Assembly: GCF_001982635.1 (NCBI RefSeq)
Contig: NZ_MKFI01000005.1
Span: forward strand, 454,479 to 518,478
Source: Bradyrhizobium mercantei
GTDB lineage: Bacteria; Pseudomonadota; Alphaproteobacteria; Rhizobiales; Xanthobacteraceae
DNA: 64,000 nucleotides
Direction: 5' to 3'
Shown: piece by piece, positions 43,627 to 50,494 of the stretch
Layout of the letters: the number at the start of each line of letters is the position of its first letter
Numbering within the stretch: the first letter of the stretch is position 1
Position numbers and translations under genes: made by a program
Notes under the pieces: generated by a model
Seen by the model: only the letters and a program-made list of their open reading frames with translations
Databases searched by the model: none
Told to the model about the DNA's origin: nothing

Positions 43627-44847
43627 TTAGCCCGCCGGTCCGGTGTCCTCGATGATCGGGCCGAATAGCTCCCAGCGCTCGCCGTTGAACTTCATCATCT
43701 GCATCTGCTTGTTGATGCGGTAGTCGTTCGGTCCGGTCGTGATCGACATGCCGGGCAGCGCGAGCGACGGCACGAACTTCTTCAGGCTGGTCACCTGCTT
43801 CATCAGGTTCTCGCGGGTGAGGTCGTCGCCGCATTGCTTGAGCACCTGGATCAAGAGCTCGGCGGTCGAGTAGCCGTAGGTGTTGACGGTGTTGAGCTTG
43901 TCGCCTTCCGGATAATACTTGTCCATGAAGGCGAAATAGGCCTTCACGCCGGGATCGTCCTTCCATTGCGGGTCGGCGGGGTCCTTGCCGTAGTTGGTCG
44001 AGATGATGCCCTTGGAGATGTCGAGACCCGCGGGCTTCAGCGTCGCCGACACCGGGCTCGCATTGATGTCGAGGATGTGCACCGGGTGCCAGTCCAGGTC
44101 CGCGACCTTGCGGATCGCCTGCGCGGCGAATTTCGGCGTCGAGGCGTCATAGAGCAGGTCGACGCCGGCGGCCTTCAGCTTGACGATCTGGGAATCGACG
44201 GTCGGGTCGGTCAGCTCGTAGGAGACCTCGGCGACGATCATGCTGGCGGCCTTGTCGCCGAGCCCGCTCTTCAGGCCGGTGATGTAGTCGCGGCCGAGAT
44301 CGTCGTTCTGGTAGAAGATGCCGATCTTGGCATTCGGGTGATTGGCCAGGATGTATTTGGCGTAGATGCGTCCCTCCGACTGGTAGTTCGGGTTGAACGC
44401 GATCGTCCATGGCGCATTCTGCGGGTCGGAGAAGCGCGAGGCGCCGGTGGAGGCGAGCAGCTGCGGCACCTTCTTGGCATTCAGGTATTTCTGCACGGCG
44501 GCATTTGATGGCGTGCCGATGATCTGGAAGGTGAACAGCACCTCGTCGCCTTCGACCAGCTTGCGCACCTGCTCGACTGCCTTCGGCGGCGAATAGGCAT
44601 CGTCATACTGGATCAAGTTCAGTTTGCGGCCGTTGATGCCGCCCTGATCGTTGATCATCTTGAGGTAGGCCGCCTGGGTCTTGCCGATGCCGGCATAGGC
44701 GGATGCCGGGCCCGAGAACGGCACGGTCTGGCCGATCTTGATCTCGGTGTCGGTCGCGCCGATGTCGTATTTCTTCTGCGCGGCGGCCGATGTAGCCGAC
44801 AACGCGATGGCAAGCGCTGTCGCAGCGAGCAATTGCACGCTCCTCAT
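43627..44847 (-). CDS. ABC transporter substrate-binding protein, branched-chain amino-acid type (copy 2)
   Basis: 406 residues from ATG 44847 (GGAGG 8 bases upstream). Same architecture as copy 1: signal peptide ending SAAA/QKKYD, DTEIKIGQTVPFSGPASAYA and a C-terminal half with YGYSTAELLIQVLKQC. The two mature proteins agree through most of their length, with clear differences in the middle, as expected from a tandem duplication followed by divergence of the ligand pocket. It reads in the same direction as copy 1. No permease or ATPase genes lie next to it. Confidence 0.92.
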   Translation of the reverse strand: MRSVQLLAATALAIALSATSAAAQKKYDIGATDTEIKIGQTVPFSGPASAYAGIGKTQAAYLKMINDQGGINGRKLNLIQYDDAYSPPKAVEQVRKLVEGDEVLFTFQIIGTPSNAAVQKYLNAKKVPQLLASTGASRFSDPQNAPWTIAFNPNYQSEGRIYAKYILANHPNAKIGIFYQNDDLGRDYITGLKSGLGDKAASMIVAEVSYELTDPTVDSQIVKLKAAGVDLLYDASTPKFAAQAIRKVADLDWHPVHILDINASPVSATLKPAGLDISKGIISTNYGKDPADPQWKDDPGVKAYFAFMDKYYPEGDKLNTVNTYGYSTAELLIQVLKQCGDDLTRENLMKQVTSLKKFVPSLALPGMSITTGPNDYRINKQMQMMKFNGERWELFGPIIEDTGPAG

Positions 44848-44979
44848 GTCCGTGACCTCCCATGTTGCCGGTGATCTTGTCCGCAAGCGGTGGGCCAGCG
44901 GATGTCACCGTTGTCAGGGATGATGGAGGAACGCCGGGAGCATTGCAAGGCGATGCACCCTGCGCGCGATGTCGCGTTC

Positions 44980-45029
44980 GAGCATGAGCCGGAAAACTGT
45001 GAAGCTGTTTTCCGAGGGGATCATGCGCA
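44980..45029. repeat. Interspersed palindrome (GAGCATGAGCCGGAAAA type)
   Basis: GAGCATGAGCCGGAAAACTG pairs with GTTTTCCGAGGGGATCATGC. Same group as 12781 and 31646. It lies between binding-protein copy 2 and the DUF1304 gene. Confidence 0.75.
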
Positions 45030-45053
45030 AGAAAACGAAAGCGCGCCCGCGCT

Positions 45054-45416
45054 TTACGCCAGCCAGAGCAGGATCAGCGCCAGCGCTGCGGGAGCTGCCT
45101 GCACATAAAGAATGCGGCGGCTGACTGTGGCGGCGCCATAGGCGCCGGCGACGATCACGCAGAGCAGGAAGAATGTTTTGATCTGGAGCGCAAAGCTCGC
45201 ATTGCCGTGCACGAGGCCCCAGATCAGGCCTGCGGCGAGGAAGCCATTATAGAGCCCCTGATTGGCGGCGAGCACCGCGGAATCAGCTGCCTTCTCGATC
45301 GAGTTGCGAAACGTCTTCAGCCCGAGCGGTTTGGTCCAGAGAAACATTTCCAGCACAAGGAAATAGATGTGCAGCGCGGCGACTACCGCGACCAGGATAT
45401 TCGCAAACAGAAGCAT
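45054..45416 (-). CDS. DUF1304 family membrane protein
   Basis: 120 residues from ATG 45416 (GGGGG about 8 bases upstream). Four membrane helices with the DUF1304 pattern ALHIYFLVLEMFLW, NQGLYNGFLAAGLIWGL and KTFFLLCVIVAGAYGAAT. The function is unknown. It is divergent from ogt. Confidence 0.85.
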   Translation of the reverse strand: MLLFANILVAVVAALHIYFLVLEMFLWTKPLGLKTFRNSIEKAADSAVLAANQGLYNGFLAAGLIWGLVHGNASFALQIKTFFLLCVIVAGAYGAATVSRRILYVQAAPAALALILLWLA

Positions 45417-45505
45417 CGTTCGGTCCCCCTCACCGGAATTCGGGTGGACGCTAGCACGCGGGCGGTGAATTGTATCCGGAGCGACCTGTTTCCAGAGTGA
45501 CGACA

Positions 45506-46030
45506 ATGGCCGACCGCAAGACCGCGCAGACCTTCAATCTCGACCGACTCAAGACGCCGATCGGCACCGCGCTGCTGGTGACCGATGATGACGGCGTGCT
45601 GCGCGCGCTCGACTGGGACGACTATGAAGGACGGATGCTCGAACTGCTGCGGCTGCACTATGGCGCGGTGACGCTGCGGGACGGAAGCGCGCCGGCTACG
45701 ATGCGAAAGGCGCTCGGCGATTACTTCAAGGGCGATCTTGATCGGCTGACCGATGTCGAATGGCGCGTCGCCGGCACGCCGTTCCAGCAGAAGGTTTGGC
45801 ACGCACTGCCGAAGATTCCGCACGGCACCACCATGAGCTATGGCGCGCTGGCGGCGAAGTTGAAGGTGCCGAACGCGATGCGGGCGGTCGGCCATGCCAA
45901 CGGCTCGAACCCGATCAGCGTGGTCGTGCCCTGTCACCGCCTGATCGGCGCCAACGGTTCGCTGGTCAAATATGGCGGCGGGCTGGAGCGCAAGCGCTGG
46001 CTGCTGCGCCACGAGGGCGTGGAGATCTAG
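45506..46030 (+). CDS. ogt: Methylated-DNA--protein-cysteine methyltransferase (Ogt/AdaB type)
   Basis: 174 residues from ATG 45506. The C-terminal DNA-binding domain has TPFQQKVWHALPKIPHGTT, MSYGALAAKLKVPNAMRAV and ISVVVPCHRLIGANG with the acceptor Cys in PCHR. It transfers alkyl groups from O6-alkylguanine to itself, once per molecule. The N-terminal domain is the usual Ogt ribonuclease-like domain. It is a single-gene unit divergent from DUF1304. Confidence 0.92.
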   Translation: MADRKTAQTFNLDRLKTPIGTALLVTDDDGVLRALDWDDYEGRMLELLRLHYGAVTLRDGSAPATMRKALGDYFKGDLDRLTDVEWRVAGTPFQQKVWHALPKIPHGTTMSYGALAAKLKVPNAMRAVGHANGSNPISVVVPCHRLIGANGSLVKYGGGLERKRWLLRHEGVEI

Positions 46031-46054
46031 CGCCCTCCATCTGCCTGTGAGGAA

Positions 46055-46171
46055 TCAGTCCAGATCTTCGCTGGGCATGCTGCGCAGATCACGCACGATA
46101 TAAAGAAATACGATGAACGAAGGCACCCATGCGAGGATCGCTCCTACCAGCATCGCATCGACCGTCGTCAT
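46055..46171 (-). CDS. Small membrane protein, 38 residues
   Basis: ATG 46171 is preceded by AAAGGAG with 7-base spacing, a strong Shine-Dalgarno. The product has one hydrophobic helix (VGAILAWVPSFIVFLYIV) flanked by polar ends, with a negatively charged C-terminus (SEDLD). No family is recognised. It is convergent with ogt, and two small zinc-type genes lie upstream on the same strand. Confidence 0.65.
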   Translation of the reverse strand: MTTVDAMLVGAILAWVPSFIVFLYIVRDLRSMPSEDLD

Positions 46172-46204
46172 GGCAGCTCCTTTGAGCGTTATCGGCTTTT
46201 GCCG

Positions 46205-46396
46205 TCAGACCAGTTTCTTCGACGCGCCGCCGGTTCTGGCGCAGGGATAGAGCCATCGCCAATAGGCCTTGTCGCGCTCCAATTGCCGCTTGTGGATCTC
46301 GCGGCACTTCACCGAGCAGAACTGCTCGAAATGCCAGCTGTGACGGATCAGCCCGAACGGGCGCTTGCACCCCGGATTTCCGCAACGGCCCGTCAT
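46205..46396 (-). CDS. Small cysteine-cluster protein, 63 residues
   Basis: The protein has CGNPGC, then QFCSVKCREIHKRQLERDKA and CARTGG, giving a Cys4-type zinc-binding knuckle followed by a basic/amphipathic helix. Its ATG overlaps the TGA of the gene at 46393 (ATGA), so it is translationally coupled. No family is known. The pattern FCSVKCR resembles FYVE/MYND-like CxxxC knuckles, which suggests DNA, RNA or protein binding (inference). Confidence 0.6.
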   Translation of the reverse strand: MTGRCGNPGCKRPFGLIRHSWHFEQFCSVKCREIHKRQLERDKAYWRWLYPCARTGGASKKLV

Positions 46397-46557
46397 GACG
46401 CTGCCTCCGCATTCGCACGCGTGAACCAGCGGATGAAGTTCTCCTGACCCTTGTAAAGGCAGAGGCGTCCGCAGTAGCGGTCTCCCGCCGGGTTTCGCAA
46501 GCAGATGATCTTGGGCTCTTCGCTGTCACACTGGGCACAGCGCGGTTCCGAACGCAT
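46393..46557 (-). CDS. Small cysteine-cluster protein, 54 residues
   Basis: The ATG at 46557 has GGGAGG 6 bases upstream, so it is preferred over an in-frame start at 46725 whose extra sequence has no coding signature. Four cysteines arranged CAQC...CLRN...YCGRLC suggest a zinc site, and a helix with FIRWFTRANAEA follows. It shares 4 bases with the next gene. Both are probably transcribed with the 38-residue membrane gene. Function unknown. Confidence 0.6.
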   Translation of the reverse strand: MRSEPRCAQCDSEEPKIICLRNPAGDRYCGRLCLYKGQENFIRWFTRANAEAAS

Positions 46558-46738
46558 GGCGACCTCCCTCAGAGGAATTGCCATTTGCCAATCAAAGTGT
46601 CTGATGCTGTCCGTGCCGTCGATGTCTCGAAGGACGGCGCGGCGAAATCTCGCGCCGCCACCGTCGATGCGCAACTTGTCCAGATGTTTTGCGGCATCAT
46701 CCTTGCGTATAACCGGCCCGGTCATGGCAGGTTTGAGC

Positions 46739-47128
46739 TCATTCGCCCGGCGCGGTGCCGTGCCGCGCGAGGGCGGCATCGAGGCATTTGATCAGGGTGT
46801 CGCCGTCGAAGGGCTTGCTCAGAAAGCAGATTGCACCCGCCCGCAAAGCGCGGAGGCGATCGCTCTCGACGGAGAAGGCGGTGACGAAGATGAACGGAAA
46901 GCGCCGGCCGTTGGCAATCAGGTGGCTCTGCAGGTCGAGCCCGCTCATCGTCGGCATCCTGACATCCGCGATCACACAGGATGTGTCGTTCAGGTGGGGC
47001 GAGTGCAGGAATTCCTCTGCCGATGCGTAGGTCTCGACCGCATAGCCCAGCGACCTGACGAGGTTGTGGGTCGCGGTGCGAACCGACAAGTCGTCGTCGA
47101 TGATTGATATCACTGGCGGGTTGGGCAA
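46739..47128 (-). CDS. Receiver-only response regulator (FixJ-like receiver)
   Basis: 129 residues. A CheY-like fold without an output domain: ISIIDDDLSVRTATHNLV, VIADVRMPTMSGLDLQ with the phosphoacceptor Asp, VTAFSVESDRLRALRAG and FLSKPFDGDTLIKCL. It is probably a phosphate sink or adaptor to the PAS kinase encoded upstream (47892-49625). The region upstream (47129-47223) contains the motif at 47213-47231. Confidence 0.88.
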   Translation of the reverse strand: MPNPPVISIIDDDLSVRTATHNLVRSLGYAVETYASAEEFLHSPHLNDTSCVIADVRMPTMSGLDLQSHLIANGRRFPFIFVTAFSVESDRLRALRAGAICFLSKPFDGDTLIKCLDAALARHGTAPGE

Positions 47129-47212
47129 GAAGGTTGTTCCTGGGGACGGGCAGCAGGGGCCGGCGGTCTCGTGCGATCACGCAGGGGCACAGTGCGTCGC
47201 CGATCGGGGCCG

Positions 47213-47231
47213 GAGAATCATACTTAGGTTT
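47213..47231. promoter_or_regulatory. 19-bp motif, copy 1 (AAACCTAAGTATGATTCTC on minus strand)
   Basis: 18 of 19 bases match the sequence at 49906-49924. It lies 84 bases before the receiver-only gene start and overlaps the TAA of the FixJ-like gene. The orientation relative to the gene it precedes is the same as at copy 2. Candidate regulator-binding site or promoter element; inference. Confidence 0.5.
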
Positions 47232-47898
47232 GCGCCCTGCCGGACGCCGGTCCGATCCCGAGGATCTGCGCCATTCTGACCAGGTCAGGCAGCGATTTCG
47301 CCGCCATTTTCCGCATGATGTGCCCGCGGTGGATCTTCACTGTGATCTCGGCCACACCGATCTCGGCGGCGACCTGCTTGTTCATCAGCCCCGCCGTGAC
47401 GAGCGTCATCACCTGGCGCTCGCGCGGGGTCAGGGTCGCGAAGGCTGCGCGCAGGTTTGCGACGACCTTGGCCCCGTCGCGACGATTCCTGTCGCGCTCG
47501 ATCGCCGTCGTGACCGCGTCCAGCATGTCCTGATCGCGGAATGGCTTGGTCAGGAAGTCGACGGCGCCGGCCTTCATGGCCCTGACCGTCATCGGGATAT
47601 CGCCGTGGCCGGTCATGAAGATGATCGGAATGTGAATGTCGGCCTTCGCCAGTTCCGCCTGAAAGTCCAGGCCGCTCAACCGCGGCAGCCTGATGTCCAG
47701 GATCAGGCAGCTTGGGACATCAGGCGGCTTGTGCTGCAGAAATTCATGAGCCGACCCGAACGTCACGGTTCGCAGCCCGACGGACCGGAACAGATTGCTC
47801 AGCGCATCCCGCACCGACGCGTCGTCGTCGATCACGAAGACGGTCGGGTCCTCGGCGTTTGCGTGAGCGGTAGGCGATGCCGCGCGCCCAGTCACCAT
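47224..47898 (-). CDS. FixJ-family response regulator (receiver plus LuxR-type HTH)
   Basis: 224 residues from ATG 47898; the long extension upstream lies inside the kinase gene. Receiver: FVIDDDASVRDALSNLF, phosphoacceptor Asp in CLILDIRLPRLSGLDF and FLTKPFRDQDML. Output: TPRERQVMTLVTAGLMNKQV and IGVAEITVKIHRGHIMRKM, a LuxR/NarL HTH. It shares 7 bases with the kinase gene, so it is the cognate partner. The target is unknown; the 19-bp motif pair flanking this cluster is a candidate binding site. Confidence 0.92.
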   Translation of the reverse strand: MVTGRAASPTAHANAEDPTVFVIDDDASVRDALSNLFRSVGLRTVTFGSAHEFLQHKPPDVPSCLILDIRLPRLSGLDFQAELAKADIHIPIIFMTGHGDIPMTVRAMKAGAVDFLTKPFRDQDMLDAVTTAIERDRNRRDGAKVVANLRAAFATLTPRERQVMTLVTAGLMNKQVAAEIGVAEITVKIHRGHIMRKMAAKSLPDLVRMAQILGIGPASGRAQT

Positions 47899-49625
47899 GC
47901 ATGATCCTCTTGATGCAGTGGCAGGGTAAACTGGAATGTCGCGCCGGGCCCGGCATTTCCGACCAGGGACAGCCGGCCGCGGTGAGCTTCGACGATCGAG
48001 CGGCAGATCGACAACCCCATTCCCATGCCGCTGGCCTTGGTGCTGTAGAAGGCGTCGAACAGCCGCTCGGCATTCTCCGCCGCGACCCCGACGCCGCAAT
48101 CGCTGACCGTGACCAGGATTTGCCCGGCATCGTCGCGGCGTGTCCGGATCACGAGCTCGCGCGGCCTGTCCGTGACCGGCTGCATCGCCTCGATGCCGTT
48201 GAGGACCAGATTGAGGATGACTTGCTGCAGCTGGATACGGTCGGCGAAAACGGGCGGGAGCGCGGGCGTGAGATCCAGATGCAGGGATATCAGGTGCCTC
48301 TGCAGCTCATGTTGCACCAGGCCGATCACCTCGTTGATGACCTCATTGATGTCGAGCTCCGCTCTCTGATCGGCGGTCTTGTTCACCAGCGCGCGGACAC
48401 GCTGGATGACCTCGCCTGCCCGGTTGCCGTCGCTGATGATCGACCTCACCGCTCCGCGCGCTTCATTCAGATCGGGGGCCGCCCGGTCGAGCCACCGCAG
48501 ACAGGCGGCGGCGTTGGTGACCACGGCGGCAAGCGGCTGGTTCACTTCATGGGCGATCGATGCGGCGAGCTCGCCGAGCGCGGTCACGCGCGTGACATGC
48601 GCGAGGTTGGTCTGCGCTTCATGCAGCTCCGCCTCGGCGCGCTTGCGGGCGGTCACGTCGGTGACCGCTCCGATAAATTCGGTGTCGCCGGAGATGTTGG
48701 TCACCGCATGCGCCCGGGCGTGGACATATTTGATCGCCCCGTCGGGCATCAGCAGGCGGTAGCTGTGCTCGAAATCCTTGCCGTCGTGCGAGGCGCGGTC
48801 GATGGTCCTTTGCACACGGGCGCGATCATCCGGGTGGACGCGTCGCAGCACCGTGGCGTGCTTGATCGATGGAACCCGGTCGAATTCGAAGATCCTGAAG
48901 GTTTCTTCCGACCAGATGATCTCGCCGCTGGGGACGTGCCAGCCGAAGCTGCCGGTGTGGCTCAATCGCTGGGCTTCGGTCAGGTACATTTCGCTCTGTT
49001 GCAGCGCGGCTTCGGCGAGCTTGCGCTCGGTGATATCCTCGCACGCGATCAGGACGATCAACCGATCGTCCAGCCGCCGTACCGCCTTGGCATTTTCGCG
49101 AACCCATAGCCTCGAGCCGTCCTTGCGCACCTTGCGGATTTCCCAACTGCGGGTCTGGCCGATGTTGTCGAGGCAGGCCGCGACGTTGCGCTGGACCATC
49201 GGGTGGTCTTCGGCGGCAAACACCCGCAGCACCGATTGTCCGAGCAATTCGTCGACGGTGTAGCCGAGTTGTGCCGCGCCGAACGTGTTGACCGACAGCA
49301 CGAGGCCGGTTGCGTCGACCATGAAGTACATGACCGGATTGTGCTCGAACACCTCCTTCCATTGCGCTTCGCTGTTGCGCAGCGCCTCGATCGCGCGTTC
49401 CTCACCGTTGGCTCGGCCGCGCAAGATCGCGTCCAGCTGCCGATGGGTGCGGCCCGCCACACGCATCGTCAGCAATGCGGCGGTGAGCGAGGCGACGAGC
49501 AACGCCAGGGCAATCAGGTGGGCGGAGGCTGCCGGCTGCGGACCAAGCAGCAGCCCGATGCAGGTTGCCGCCAAGGCCAGCACCGTGCCGCCGAGCAGCC
49601 ATTGCTCGGCCGACCAGGACTTCAT
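47892..49625 (-). CDS. PAS-domain sensor histidine kinase (FixL-like)
   Basis: 577 residues from ATG 49625; two further ATGs at 49640 and 49643 are possible starts. Two membrane helices (about 9-50) precede PAS 1 (VFEHNPVMYFMVDATGLVLS), PAS 2 (GSFGWHVPSGEIIWSEETF) with PAC-type DITERKLAEAALQ and DVTARKRAEAELH linkers, and the kinase: H-box LAASIAHEVNQPLAAVV, N-box LNLVLNGIEAM and G-box FDAFYSTKASGMGMGLSI. Heme binding to PAS is not visible: FixL signature residues are not confirmed. It feeds the response regulator at 47224-47898. Confidence 0.88.
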   Translation of the reverse strand: MKSWSAEQWLLGGTVLALAATCIGLLLGPQPAASAHLIALALLVASLTAALLTMRVAGRTHRQLDAILRGRANGEERAIEALRNSEAQWKEVFEHNPVMYFMVDATGLVLSVNTFGAAQLGYTVDELLGQSVLRVFAAEDHPMVQRNVAACLDNIGQTRSWEIRKVRKDGSRLWVRENAKAVRRLDDRLIVLIACEDITERKLAEAALQQSEMYLTEAQRLSHTGSFGWHVPSGEIIWSEETFRIFEFDRVPSIKHATVLRRVHPDDRARVQRTIDRASHDGKDFEHSYRLLMPDGAIKYVHARAHAVTNISGDTEFIGAVTDVTARKRAEAELHEAQTNLAHVTRVTALGELAASIAHEVNQPLAAVVTNAAACLRWLDRAAPDLNEARGAVRSIISDGNRAGEVIQRVRALVNKTADQRAELDINEVINEVIGLVQHELQRHLISLHLDLTPALPPVFADRIQLQQVILNLVLNGIEAMQPVTDRPRELVIRTRRDDAGQILVTVSDCGVGVAAENAERLFDAFYSTKASGMGMGLSICRSIVEAHRGRLSLVGNAGPGATFQFTLPLHQEDHAW

Positions 49626-49652
49626 GGTCGGGATGCGCATCATCGGCAGCAC

Positions 49653-49714
49653 CAGCACTTGGCCATCACAGCACTTGGCCATCACAGCGCTTGGCTAGAG
49701 CACTTGGCCATCAT
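49653..49714. repeat. Four tandem 16-bp units upstream of the kinase gene
   Basis: CAGCACTTGGCCATCA at 49653-49668 and 49669-49684 are exact copies; 49685-49700 is CAGCGCTTGGCTAGAG, and a fourth copy follows (AGCACTTGGCCATCAT, 49699-49714). It lies directly upstream of the kinase start region, so it could hold regulator-binding sites, or it is a slippage product. Confidence 0.7.
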
Positions 49715-50061
49715 GGGCCGCGCTGCGTCGCTAGGTGACCGCTACCATCAGCGGCGACAACGTCGCCCTCCTAACAGGCTGCATCCTAGCAGCTTTCTCG
49801 ACGTTTGGACGAGATCGATGATGCGGCCCTTGGGCAATCTGCCCGCATGCACGATGTCGCGCGGAAGGCGAAATCGCCCGGTGCGCGCAGGCCCAGGTTG
49901 CGAATAAACCTAAGTATGGTTCTCCCCACCCGAATGTAACGGCCGGATCAACCTCCGTTCAATGGCCGGTTTCTTCCCAGCCGCTACGCTTATTGGGTAA
50001 CTCGATCACGTTAGAGGCATCCCGGATTTGGCAATCGCCTATCAGCGATCTGGAGATTGAA
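49715..50061. other. Intergenic region upstream of small plus-strand gene and kinase
   Basis: No gene is seen. It contains the 19-bp motif at 49906-49924 and, on the left, the edge of the tandem 16-bp repeat. Both neighbouring genes point outward, so their promoters should lie here. Confidence 0.45.
49906..49924. promoter_or_regulatory. 19-bp motif, copy 2 (AAACCTAAGTATGGTTCTC)
   Basis: 18 of 19 identical to 47213-47231 (read on the minus strand). It lies 137 bases before the small plus-strand gene at 50062 and about 280 bases from the kinase start. Candidate binding site for the FixJ-like regulator. Confidence 0.5.
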
Positions 50062-50328
50062 ATGCCGAACGCTCGCCTGCATCTGATCCTTTGCTCCGAT
50101 GACGTCGAATACGATGCAGGGCGCAAGGAACGCGACCGCGGCTTCCAGCCCGTCGTGATTGACGGTGGCAAGCAATCGCCGGTCGTGCCGGCCGACAACG
50201 CCTGGATCGATCTGCTCGACCTGTTCGATCTGAGCGTTGTGGTTTACCAGGCAAGCTACCTGGCCCTGCTGGGCGCGAGCCTGGCAGCGCTGCAGGCGCA
50301 AGCCGGCGTGCCGGATCCAGGATCGTAG
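50062..50328 (+). CDS. Hypothetical protein, 88 residues
   Basis: ATG 50062 has GGAG 8 bases upstream, so it is chosen over an upstream TTG at 49993. The protein is acidic, with a patch LLDLFDLSVVVYQASYLALLG near the C-terminus that is hydrophobic but too weak for a firm membrane call. No family is recognised. It lies 137 bases after motif copy 2, suggesting control by the neighbouring two-component system (inference). Confidence 0.55.
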   Translation: MPNARLHLILCSDDVEYDAGRKERDRGFQPVVIDGGKQSPVVPADNAWIDLLDLFDLSVVVYQASYLALLGASLAALQAQAGVPDPGS

Positions 50329-50494
50329 GTCACCAGGAGTTAGCCCCGGCAGGCTGCCGGACCGGAGCGATGGCTGCTCACGCCAGGGTCGCGCAAGACG
50401 GGTCCGATAACAGCCTCCGAGAGAGCCCGGAATCCAGTCCCCTCTAGCCCTGATGGATTCCGGGCTCAGCCTCTTCGGACGTCTCCCTACGATT

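Noticed and set aside
49653..49714. CRISPR-like array
   Set aside because: The units are 16 bp with no spacers; these are tandem repeats, not a CRISPR. No other array or cas gene was seen.
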